This document shows, one piece after another, positions 32,694 through 41,278 of a DNA stretch of 64,000 nt; within the stretch, counting starts at the first letter, position 1, and the number at the start of each line of letters is the position of its first letter. The stretch spans positions 1 to 64,000 of the forward strand of contig SBGQ01000033.1 of the NCBI GenBank assembly GCA_006226965.1, written 5' to 3'. Both the position numbers and the translations under genes were made by a program. The notes under the pieces are model-generated. The model did not search any database, was not told the DNA's origin, and saw nothing but the letters and a program-made list of their open reading frames with translations. This stretch comes from a bacterium. Lineage in GTDB: Bacteria > Bacteroidota > Rhodothermia > Balneolales > M1805.

Positions 32694-35693
32694 TTAGCTT
32701 AACTTACGTTTTACTTCGTATTGCTCGTAAGCTTCAATAATATCACCAATTTTGATGTCATTGTAGTTGTGAATAGAAATACCGCACTCATATCCGGATG
32801 CAACTTCTTTCACATCGTCTTTGAAACGTCTTAATGCGTTCATTTCTCCGTTATAAACCACAATTCCGTCACGGATAAGTCGAATTTTAGAACCACGAAC
32901 AACTTTACCATCAGTTACATAACATCCGGCAACAGTTCCAACATTAGGTACTTTGAAGGTTTCACGAACTTGAACGGTAGCAATAACTTTCTCTTTCAAT
33001 TCAGGTGATAAGAGACCTTCCATCGCTTCTTTAACTTCATCAACTGCATCGTAGATTACAGAGAATAGACGAACGTCAATGCTTTCCTGTTCAGCTAATT
33101 TACGCGCATTTGCTGATGGACGAACCTGGAAACCAATAATAATAGCATCTGATGCAGTAGCAAGTAAAACGTCAGACTCAGAAATTGCACCCACACCTGT
33201 ATGGATGATTTTAACTTTAACTTCGTCTGTACTGAGTTTTTGTAATGAGCCGGCAAGTGCTTCGATAGAACCGTCCACGTCCCCTTTAATAATGATATTG
33301 AGGTCAGATACTTCACCCAATGCCATACGACGGCTTAAGTCGTCGAGGGTCATGTGTTTAACCATTCGAATACTTTGCTCACGCTTAATTTGCTGGCGCT
33401 GAATAGCCAATTCTTTGGCTTTTCGTTCTTCATGCATTCCAACAAGTTTATCACCCGCTTGAGGTAAACCGTCAAAACCTGTTAACTGAATCGGAGTTGA
33501 AGGACCAGCTTCTTGTAAACGTTGTCCTAATTCGTTTTCCATAGCACGAACACGACCGGAGAACTGACCTGCGATAAATACATCACCAACTTCGAGAGTA
33601 CCGTTTTGTACGAGTACGTTTGCAACAACCCCTTTTCCTTTATCAACACGAGATTCGAGTACGATACCGGTAGCGAGTCTGTCGGCATTAGCTTTTAAGT
33701 CGAGCAATTCAGCTTCAACCAAAACTTTTTCAAGCAATTCGTCGATTCCGATACCTTGTTTTGCCGATACTTCTGCGGTTTGAACATTACCACCGTATTC
33801 TTCAACAACAACATTGTATTCGGTTAACTGTTGTTTGATTTTACCCGGATTTGCTTCCGCTTTATCAATTTTGTTAATGGCTACAACTAACGGTACACCT
33901 GCAGCTTGAGCATGGTTTATAGCTTCTACTGTTTGCGGCATCACGGAATCATCAGCAGCAACAACAAGAATTACAATATCTGTTACCTGAGCACCACGAG
34001 CACGCATAGCTGTAAACGCTTCGTGACCTGGAGTATCAAGGAATGCAATTTTACGACCATCTTCTAAGGTTACTGAGTAAGCACCGATGTGCTGAGTAAT
34101 ACCACCCGCTTCACCGGCAGCAACTCGTGTACGACGAATATGATCAAGTAAAGATGTTTTACCATGGTCAACGTGACCCATGATAGTAACTACAGGAGCT
34201 CTATGAGATAAGGAAGCCGGATCGTCTTCAATCTCTTCCTCTTCTTCTAGTAACTCATCAGCAGTAATAAAGCGAACTTCTTTACCAAATTGTCCGGCAA
34301 TTAATTCGATGTTTGACGCATCTAATCTCTGGTTGATAGAAACCATAATTCCGATACTCATCAAACTTGTAATAATTTGTGTCACCTGAATATTTAACAA
34401 TTCAGCTAACTCAGAAACTGTAATAAACTCAGCAACTTCTAAGATGGTGTTCTTTTCGATTTCAGCTAACATTTCAGCTTCTTCTCGTTCAGCTGCCATG
34501 TCTTCACGCTTTTTCTTACGAAGCTTAGAACGTTTTTTACTTGCGCTTGCACCACCTTGCAATTTCATCATGGTTTCACGCATTTTGCTGTCTACTTCTT
34601 CCTCATCAACCTCAGGCTTACCGGATTTTCCTTTTTTATTTTTATCACGTCTTCCAGCGCTGCTATCTGATGAAGGTGCAGTTTGACCAGGAGTACCAGC
34701 AGTAGCTCCAGGTTTAGTTGGTTTATTTATACTTGGTGTAGATTCTGAACTTGTAGATGAAGTTGAATCAGCAGAATCACGTTTTTTAAGACGTTTTTTA
34801 CGGTTACGATTCGGATCATTACTATCCTGAGCTGCGCCCGCTTGAGGGGTAGCTGGTTTAATTTTATCAGGCGAAGAGCTTCCTACCGGACGTTGACCAC
34901 CGTCTTCACGTCTTTCTGGCCTTGGTCCAACCTGAGCATTACGATCACGTCGTTCAAAGCGTTTGCCACCTTGTTGGGCATTATCACGACTCTCAGGAGT
35001 ACGCTCGAAATTCTTTTTGATGTTGATTTTACCGATTACTTTTGTGCCTTTTAATTTTTCTGTTCTGGCACGAATAATCTCAGCATCTTCTTCTTCCGTT
35101 GTTGTAACAACTTGTTCTTCCTTAACTGCTTCAGCAGGTTTTTCCGATTGTACAACTTTTGGCTTTTCTTCAGTTACAGGTTTTTCAACAACTGGTTTTT
35201 CCTGAATTTTCTCAAAAACCTCAGCTACTTTTTCTTCTTTCTTTTCAACAACAGGGGCAGGTTTTTCTTCTGTTTTTTGTTCTACAACAGGCTCTGCTTG
35301 TTTTTCTGCTTTGGGTGCTTCTTTTTGCTTTTCTTCGATGGGCTGTAAGTCAAACAACTCATCAACTGACGGTTTGTCTTCAGCTTCTAAAGGCATTAGG
35401 TTGTCGATTGGATCTATACCAATTGGACTATCGAGTGATACAGTTTGATTTTGGCGAGATTTAAACTGACTTCTCATGTCCTGGTACTCTTCACGAGTAC
35501 GTTCAAACTGCTGACTTTTCTTTTTGTCTACACCATATACTTCGTCCAAGGCACTAACCATCTCATTTGAGAGTGTTGCCATTGGTTTATTCTCAATGGT
35601 AAATCCCTTTGATGCAAGTGTGTCAACCAAAGATGTAGTAGATACGTTGTATTCTTTAGCTGCTTTAAAAAGTTTTAGTGTGCCTTGGCTCAT
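32694..35693 (-). CDS. infB: translation initiation factor IF-2
   Basis: 999 residues. IF2_N-like helix at the N-terminus (LFKAAKEYNVSTTSLVDTLASKGF), then a long low-complexity linker (about 60-420) rich in Lys, Glu, Pro and Ser repeats such as EKPVVEKPVTEEKP. The GTPase domain begins near residue 500 with VVTIMGHVDHGKTSLLDHI, then DTPGHEAFTAMRARGA and NKIDK, followed by domains III and IV. The linker explains the length over E. coli (890). Delivers initiator tRNA to the 30S subunit. Between nusA and rbfA. Confidence 0.97.
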   Translation of the reverse strand: MSQGTLKLFKAAKEYNVSTTSLVDTLASKGFTIENKPMATLSNEMVSALDEVYGVDKKKSQQFERTREEYQDMRSQFKSRQNQTVSLDSPIGIDPIDNLMPLEAEDKPSVDELFDLQPIEEKQKEAPKAEKQAEPVVEQKTEEKPAPVVEKKEEKVAEVFEKIQEKPVVEKPVTEEKPKVVQSEKPAEAVKEEQVVTTTEEEDAEIIRARTEKLKGTKVIGKINIKKNFERTPESRDNAQQGGKRFERRDRNAQVGPRPERREDGGQRPVGSSSPDKIKPATPQAGAAQDSNDPNRNRKKRLKKRDSADSTSSTSSESTPSINKPTKPGATAGTPGQTAPSSDSSAGRRDKNKKGKSGKPEVDEEEVDSKMRETMMKLQGGASASKKRSKLRKKKREDMAAEREEAEMLAEIEKNTILEVAEFITVSELAELLNIQVTQIITSLMSIGIMVSINQRLDASNIELIAGQFGKEVRFITADELLEEEEEIEDDPASLSHRAPVVTIMGHVDHGKTSLLDHIRRTRVAAGEAGGITQHIGAYSVTLEDGRKIAFLDTPGHEAFTAMRARGAQVTDIVILVVAADDSVMPQTVEAINHAQAAGVPLVVAINKIDKAEANPGKIKQQLTEYNVVVEEYGGNVQTAEVSAKQGIGIDELLEKVLVEAELLDLKANADRLATGIVLESRVDKGKGVVANVLVQNGTLEVGDVFIAGQFSGRVRAMENELGQRLQEAGPSTPIQLTGFDGLPQAGDKLVGMHEERKAKELAIQRQQIKREQSIRMVKHMTLDDLSRRMALGEVSDLNIIIKGDVDGSIEALAGSLQKLSTDEVKVKIIHTGVGAISESDVLLATASDAIIIGFQVRPSANARKLAEQESIDVRLFSVIYDAVDEVKEAMEGLLSPELKEKVIATVQVRETFKVPNVGTVAGCYVTDGKVVRGSKIRLIRDGIVVYNGEMNALRRFKDDVKEVASGYECGISIHNYNDIKIGDIIEAYEQYEVKRKLS

Positions 35694-35747
35694 AATAGAT
35701 ATTTGATTTCTGAAATAGGATTAAAAATGAATGGGTTATGCTAACAA

Positions 35748-37004
35748 TTAACCGTTAAATTCATCCTCAATCACTTTGATAATGCGTTTTGCCAACTCAT
35801 TGTCGATATCACCGTTGGTGCGTCTGACAATTTCATCAACATTTAAGTCGAGAACAGAACGTGCTGTATCGCAACCGATATCATATAACATTTGAACAGT
35901 TTCACGACCAAAGTCTGATTCAAATTCATAAATGTCGATATCGTCTTCTTCTTCCTCATCAACTTCGCGATAAACATCAATCTCACACTCTGTTAACCTT
36001 GAAGCTAAACGAATATTCACACCACCTTTACCGATTGCTTTTGATACTTCATCAGCCGGAACGGTAACTTTTGCGAATTTCTCATCTGCAGACAAATCAA
36101 CATTTAACACTTCTGCAGGTTGTAAAGCACGTTTAATGAACTCTTTTTTGTCTTTGGTGTAGTTAATTACATCAATATTTTCGTTGCATAATTCGCGAAC
36201 AATTGAGTGAATTCTAACACCTTTCATACCAACGCAAGCACCAACCGCATCAACACGCTCATCGTGTGAAACTACAGCAACTTTTGAACGCTCACCGGGC
36301 TCGCGTACCGTTTTAATAATTTCAATGATACCATCAAATACTTCAGGAATTTCATTTTCGAACAAGCGCTCTAAGAAAATCGGAGCTGTTCTTGAAATGA
36401 TTACTGTAGGATTACCATTTTCACGACGCACCTCGAGTACTACGGCACGAATGGTATCACCTTTGCGGTATCTGTCTTTGGGAATCTGATGATTTTTAGG
36501 GAGAAGTAATTCAACACCGTTGTGGTTAACTAAAATATCACGCTTACGAACCTGATATACATCACCTAAAATGATTTCACCAACACGTTCGCTGTAATCA
36601 TCAAAAACGTTTTCTTTTTCGATTTCACGGAGGCGTTGAGCCAATGTCTGGCGCGCCATCATAACAGCACGTCGACCAAAATCTTGCGTTAATTCAATTT
36701 CCTGCGGGAATTCATCATACAATTCTATATCAGCTTCAAATTTTTGAGCTTCAGAATATTTGATTTCGGTTACTGGGTCACTGAATTCATCGTCCGGTAC
36801 TACTTCACGAATATGCAGAATTTGAATTTCACCACGATCTGAGTTTAAAATAACATCAAAGGCATCATCTGATTCATATTGTTTACGAATCATGGAACGA
36901 AATACATCTTCCAAGATAGAAAGCAATAAATCGCGATCAATTCCTTTTTCGCGAGCTATTTCAGAGAAAGCTTGTATGATACTTTTTGAAAAATCGTTTT
37001 GCAT
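35748..37004 (-). CDS. nusA: transcription factor NusA, short form
   Basis: 418 residues: N-terminal RNA polymerase-binding domain, S1 domain (GEIILGDVYQVRKRDILVNHNGVELLLPK) and two KH domains (VGACVGMKGVRIHSIVREL, VSKAIGKGGVNIRLASRL). The C-terminal acidic repeats of proteobacterial NusA are absent, as is usual outside that group; a short helix-hairpin region ends the protein. Regulates pausing and termination. Follows rimP by 24 bases. Confidence 0.96.
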   Translation of the reverse strand: MQNDFSKSIIQAFSEIAREKGIDRDLLLSILEDVFRSMIRKQYESDDAFDVILNSDRGEIQILHIREVVPDDEFSDPVTEIKYSEAQKFEADIELYDEFPQEIELTQDFGRRAVMMARQTLAQRLREIEKENVFDDYSERVGEIILGDVYQVRKRDILVNHNGVELLLPKNHQIPKDRYRKGDTIRAVVLEVRRENGNPTVIISRTAPIFLERLFENEIPEVFDGIIEIIKTVREPGERSKVAVVSHDERVDAVGACVGMKGVRIHSIVRELCNENIDVINYTKDKKEFIKRALQPAEVLNVDLSADEKFAKVTVPADEVSKAIGKGGVNIRLASRLTECEIDVYREVDEEEEDDIDIYEFESDFGRETVQMLYDIGCDTARSVLDLNVDEIVRRTNGDIDNELAKRIIKVIEDEFNG

Positions 37005-37028
37005 ATAATGAACTCCGTGAATTTTTCC

Positions 37029-37487
37029 CTACCAAGCGGGTAATACTTTTGTTTCTAAGGCCTTTTCTAGTGGAATTTGCTGGACTGGTCCTTTTTCGAG
37101 CTCGATGGTTAATACTTCACCATCAAAACCTACCAGTTTACCACTTGTGTTTTTCCCGCCTTCTTCGGTCTTATATCTAACTTTAACTTTTCGCCCAATA
37201 TTATTTTTGTATTGGCGAGCGTCTTTAAGAGGACGATCAAGACCCGGGGAAGAAACATTTAGAAGATACTTTCCGGAAATAACTTCGTTCGCATCCAGCA
37301 ACAAACCCAACTCGTTGCTTACTTTTGCACAACTATCTACAGATATTCCGCCTTGTTCCGTATCGAGATATACCCAAATAATTTGATTACCGAGCGCACC
37401 TTTGAGCTCGACATCTACAACATAAATATCGGTACCACGAATCACAGATTCGGCTAAGTCTTTAATTTTTATTTCCGGTTCAGTCAT
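37029..37487 (-). CDS. rimP: ribosome maturation factor RimP
   Basis: 152 residues: GTDIYVVDVELKGALGNQIIWVYLDTEQGGISVDSCAKVSNELG and VSSPGLDRPLKD, the RimP signature. Needed for early 30S assembly. First gene of the nusA-infB block. Confidence 0.95.
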   Translation of the reverse strand: MTEPEIKIKDLAESVIRGTDIYVVDVELKGALGNQIIWVYLDTEQGGISVDSCAKVSNELGLLLDANEVISGKYLLNVSSPGLDRPLKDARQYKNNIGRKVKVRYKTEEGGKNTSGKLVGFDGEVLTIELEKGPVQQIPLEKALETKVLPAW

Positions 37488-37503
37488 AAAACAGATTTAT
37501 ACT

Positions 37504-37538
37504 ACAAAAAAAAGTGAGGCCTGTTCGACGCTCACTTT
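37504..37538 (-). terminator. terminator before rimP
   Basis: AAAGTGAG / CTCACTTT (8 bp) stem with a 12-base loop and an eight-T run on the minus strand. It would end transcripts of the operon running from 51442 to 37614. Confidence 0.8.
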
Positions 37539-37547
37539 CTTAGACGG

Positions 37548-37580
37548 CAAAATATAGCCGTTTTTTGATTTCTTTACAAG
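37548..37580 (-). promoter_or_regulatory. candidate promoter of rimP operon
   Basis: CTTG (37580-37577), 20-base spacer and TATATTTTG (37556-37548), which has one extra T against TAnnTTTG. If used, it lies upstream of the terminator hairpin, which would then form at the very 5' end of the rimP mRNA. Confidence 0.35.
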
Positions 37581-37613
37581 TAATTACGCAAGTATAAATA
37601 ACATTAGAAGAGT

Positions 37614-37880
37614 TTATTCGGGCAAGTCTTCCAATCGGTTAAATTGTTTGTTCAGTTCTTCTAATGATTCAAAAACAGAATTTGAAAGCGTATAGGTTTC
37701 ATAGTATTGCCAAGAGATAAAACCTAATAATGCCGACATAATTCCTAAATCAAAACGCCACTGAATTAAGGAAAAAATTAATAAGATTAATGCAGATGCT
37801 CCGGTTAACACAAATCGTTGTTTACCTAATCGCACATGTACCGATGCTTTTTTTAATAAATTCCTGTACTTACCACTCAT
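37614..37880 (-). CDS. small two-helix membrane protein, unknown
   Basis: 88 residues: basic N-terminus (KYRNLLKKASVHVRLGKQRF), two membrane helices (about 24-40 and 46-60), acidic helical tail. Its start overlaps the stop of the previous gene by one base (TAATG), so translation is coupled to the protease-propeller-barrel gene, whose helper it might be. No family recognised. Confidence 0.7.
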   Translation of the reverse strand: MSGKYRNLLKKASVHVRLGKQRFVLTGASALILLIFSLIQWRFDLGIMSALLGFISWQYYETYTLSNSVFESLEELNKQFNRLEDLPE

Positions 37881-40800
37881 TAGAAATCAATTCCTATACT
37901 GAAATATTGAATAGGTTTTCCTAATCCGTCAACATATCTCGGCCAAGCAACATCATATCTGAAAGGCAAACCGATTAAGATTGTTCGCAAACCAAAACCA
38001 AGCCCCATCAATAAATCGCCTTGACGAATGGTCTCTTTTAAATAAACCGTATTATCAGAATAGGGAGGTGTTGCTATTAATCCATCAGCAGGATCAAGAT
38101 ATACATCTTTTAATCTGGCTAACCTTAAATCCAATCTTTTAGATTCTGTGTAATAATAAATGGGTTCAAAAGTATTCTGGTTGTAAAATCGACTAAAGTT
38201 TCTGTCAATTCCCCATGCTGCGCCTAGATCCATAAACATAACCCCGGTTAAGTTATACAAGGGTAAAATCGGTAGCGGTCCGGGTAAAATTGCTGCAAAC
38301 AATGGAAATCTGAATTCAAAGTTCATCAAACCAAAATGATTACCAAATGAAGCATTATAGTTGTAACCTCGCATTGGCAAAGCGGGTTGAGTGAAGAATA
38401 AATCAGCTAGCTGATCGATTGGAATATCGTTCCCTTCCCACTGATAATTAAACCAACCTGCAACACCTCCTAAGAAATACGTTTGCGCATCCGGGCCGAA
38501 TGAGGTTGCCAAATTCCCACGAATTGCGAAACTATATCCATACCCCATGCTGAAATACGTTCTAAAATCAACCATGGCGCTCGCAAATGTGATACCGCCC
38601 ACACCTACTGCAGGCGAACCTGTTAAACTTACACCAAATCGAGTGCCGCTAGAAGGTGTTAAAAATCCTGGCTGTGTGTAATCTGAGGTATAGGTTACCG
38701 TTGGATACAAAAAGTTTTGAAAATCGTTGCTGCTTTGATTGTTATAGACTGTGCTTAAATCGCGCGAAATATTAAACCAGCTAAATCCATATTCAATTCT
38801 TTCGAATGTATTTAACGGATACTGAAAATTTACACCAAGACCATAATTTCGATTCCGAACAAGTTGTAAATCTACTGTATTACCATCGTAAGTCTGTGCC
38901 AAAAAAGGAATTGCGTAATGAAAGTAGTTCACAGAAAAATTTGTTCTGTTTTTCAAATACTCATAGCTCACTATATATGACGAATTTCTTAAATCGAGCT
39001 GTAAATTCGATGCAATTCCAAATCTATGGTCACCCATCACATCAGAAACAGCAAATTGAGTTAACCCATAAACACCCGAAAACGTGTTAAACGACGAGTT
39101 CAGATAGGTAAATTCAGGTGTAAAGTTGAGTTTATATTTTTTAGGTTGATAGCGCCCGTCTTCCGTTAAATAGTTTTCAACCAGTTTTACGCCTTCCGTG
39201 TTAGCGCTATCCTTAGATTCTGCTTCAAAAAGCTCTCCAAATTGATAACTTCTAAAATCAATCAAATCCGATTGAGTCGTGTCTTTGACTTCTTCAACTT
39301 TAGTTTTAGCCGGTTTTTCTTCTTTAAAGCCTAGTCCTTTCCAGCCTAAATCGTAAGCAGCCTGTGTATTTAATTGAGACATATATCGGTCGTTACCAAA
39401 TTTTTTGTAACCGTAACCTACGGCTGGTACACGTTTATATCCCGGTTCTGTATCTCTCCTTTTAGCCCAATTATTTGATTCTGGCTTATTCACTTCTGTT
39501 CTTGAAAATGGATTTTTAATCAGAAAAACATCTAAATAACCGCCATTAAACGTATTTACAGCCAAACGAGAACCATCTGCTGAAATGGACATTTGAGTAA
39601 CACCTTGCAACAAATTGGTTAATGGACGAGAAACTCCTGTTTTAAAATCGTATTCATACACGTTTGGAATACCATTCAAATCTGAGATATACACTAATTT
39701 ATTGGATGCCGTGATAAGTGGTCGGGTTTCAAATGCATGTTGAGTATTGGTTAACCGAACCAACTCCTGACTTCCGATGGTTAATTTATATAAATCTGCT
39801 TGATCTAAATCAGGATTTAATAACATGTTATAGTTTTCACGATAGGTATTTAACCGAGTTTTGTCTCCCCTGTCAGATGCAAAAACAATTGATTTTGAGT
39901 CCGGCGTCCAAGTTGGTTCATAATCAGAAAACACATCATTTGTAACATTTAAGAAGTCTTGTGTATCTAAGTTGTACACAAAAACATCGCTGTATGCACC
40001 TATATTTCCGTTAAATGCAATCTGTTTGCCATCAGGTGACCAAGAAACAGATTCAATCGCGTCTAGTTTTGGGAAACGAATTCGTTTAATCTCGCCTGTG
40101 TTATAATTAACAAGCGCCAACATATCTTTTCCAAGAGATTTTGATGATAAAGCCAACGTTTTACCATCCGGCGACCAACTCAAATTCGGATTCAGAATAT
40201 TGAGTTCTTCAAAATCAATATTATCATTCCCTTTTATTAGGGTTTTAATTTTCTTGCCTGTAAGCGAGGAAATGACAACCACATCAAAATAACCACGCTC
40301 ATTTGTAATCAACGCAATTTTATCGCCCTGCGGTGATAAAGCAGGACTTGTGTTATATGTTCCTGCTAACTCACGTTTTGTTAAATGTGTAGAAATATCT
40401 TTTAAGTCTTCGCGCTTATCTACTTCAGGCCAGTACTGTTTTTTTAACCAAGCCTGCCATTTTTCTGATAACTCTTCCAGATTTAAACCTAAAGATTGTC
40501 TGAATCCTAATTCAACTGAGCGAGTTGTTTTAATTCGTTGGAAAATTTCACCAATTTTCTCTCTGCCGTATTGGCTTACAATGAAATCCCAAACAGATTG
40601 CCCTCCACGATATGCAAAATAACCGCCCAAATAATCAATAGGCGGTAAATACGTATTAACAACTGCGTCACGAATAAAATTATCGGTATTGGTATCAAAT
40701 CCAAGCGCTGAATATTCTGCCATACCTTCATTAAACCAACCGGGTATTACTAATTGAATATCGTTTTGGATGATTGATTGAATCGAACCGCCATAAAACA

Positions 40801-41257
40801 TATCGTTTATTACAGCGTGTACCAATTCGTGATGTAAAACTCTGCGAAAATCACCGTATTTACCCATAAAAGGTAATACAACGCGGTTTTTAAACAATTC
40901 TGTAACACCGCCGATTCCTTCTGATTCGATGGGTAAATTCACCACATTCGTTTGTACGAAATCATTATGGGAATCAAAAATCACAACCGTTATACGATTG
41001 GCTATTTCATGGCGAAAATCTTCGCTAATCTGTTGATATGCAGCTTCTAAACTTTGTCCTGCAAAACTCGCTAAGTAGTAATTTTGCTCATTGTCGTAAT
41101 ACACATCAAAATGTTCGGTTTGAATAAATCGCCAGTCAAAATTTTCAAATTGTACCCGATTCTTCCCGAAATAAAAGAATTGAGCCTGAACCGAAACGAC
41201 ATTAATAAAAAAACTAAGTACAATTAAAACAATACTGTATCTCATTTTTTTGAACAT
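37880..41257 (-). CDS. outer-membrane protein: gluzincin-like, WD40-type propeller, barrel
   Basis: 1125 residues. Signal peptide (about 1-26). Residues about 30-270: peptidase MA-like region with HHELVHAVINDM (HExxH) and downstream GWFNEGMAEYSALG, the glutamate ligand of gluzincins. About 280-590: PD40/TolB-type propeller repeats (NPNLSWSPDGKTLALSS, SVSWSPDGKQIAFNG, EPTWTPDSKSIVFASDRG). Last 400 residues: BamA/D15-type beta barrel (LPMRGYNYNASFGNHFGLMNFEFRFPL, ending YFSIGIDF). Such three-part proteins occur in FCB bacteria; role unknown. A start at codon 5 (ATG 41245) is also possible. Confidence 0.88.
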   Translation of the reverse strand: MFKKMRYSIVLIVLSFFINVVSVQAQFFYFGKNRVQFENFDWRFIQTEHFDVYYDNEQNYYLASFAGQSLEAAYQQISEDFRHEIANRITVVIFDSHNDFVQTNVVNLPIESEGIGGVTELFKNRVVLPFMGKYGDFRRVLHHELVHAVINDMFYGGSIQSIIQNDIQLVIPGWFNEGMAEYSALGFDTNTDNFIRDAVVNTYLPPIDYLGGYFAYRGGQSVWDFIVSQYGREKIGEIFQRIKTTRSVELGFRQSLGLNLEELSEKWQAWLKKQYWPEVDKREDLKDISTHLTKRELAGTYNTSPALSPQGDKIALITNERGYFDVVVISSLTGKKIKTLIKGNDNIDFEELNILNPNLSWSPDGKTLALSSKSLGKDMLALVNYNTGEIKRIRFPKLDAIESVSWSPDGKQIAFNGNIGAYSDVFVYNLDTQDFLNVTNDVFSDYEPTWTPDSKSIVFASDRGDKTRLNTYRENYNMLLNPDLDQADLYKLTIGSQELVRLTNTQHAFETRPLITASNKLVYISDLNGIPNVYEYDFKTGVSRPLTNLLQGVTQMSISADGSRLAVNTFNGGYLDVFLIKNPFSRTEVNKPESNNWAKRRDTEPGYKRVPAVGYGYKKFGNDRYMSQLNTQAAYDLGWKGLGFKEEKPAKTKVEEVKDTTQSDLIDFRSYQFGELFEAESKDSANTEGVKLVENYLTEDGRYQPKKYKLNFTPEFTYLNSSFNTFSGVYGLTQFAVSDVMGDHRFGIASNLQLDLRNSSYIVSYEYLKNRTNFSVNYFHYAIPFLAQTYDGNTVDLQLVRNRNYGLGVNFQYPLNTFERIEYGFSWFNISRDLSTVYNNQSSNDFQNFLYPTVTYTSDYTQPGFLTPSSGTRFGVSLTGSPAVGVGGITFASAMVDFRTYFSMGYGYSFAIRGNLATSFGPDAQTYFLGGVAGWFNYQWEGNDIPIDQLADLFFTQPALPMRGYNYNASFGNHFGLMNFEFRFPLFAAILPGPLPILPLYNLTGVMFMDLGAAWGIDRNFSRFYNQNTFEPIYYYTESKRLDLRLARLKDVYLDPADGLIATPPYSDNTVYLKETIRQGDLLMGLGFGLRTILIGLPFRYDVAWPRYVDGLGKPIQYFSIGIDF

Positions 41258-41278
41258 ATTTACAACAGCTTTTTTTTC

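Noticed and set aside
35059-35348. Repetitive DNA in infB (Lys/Glu/Pro-rich linker) as a tandem repeat element
   Set aside because: It is in frame with the normal low-complexity linker of IF-2 in this group.
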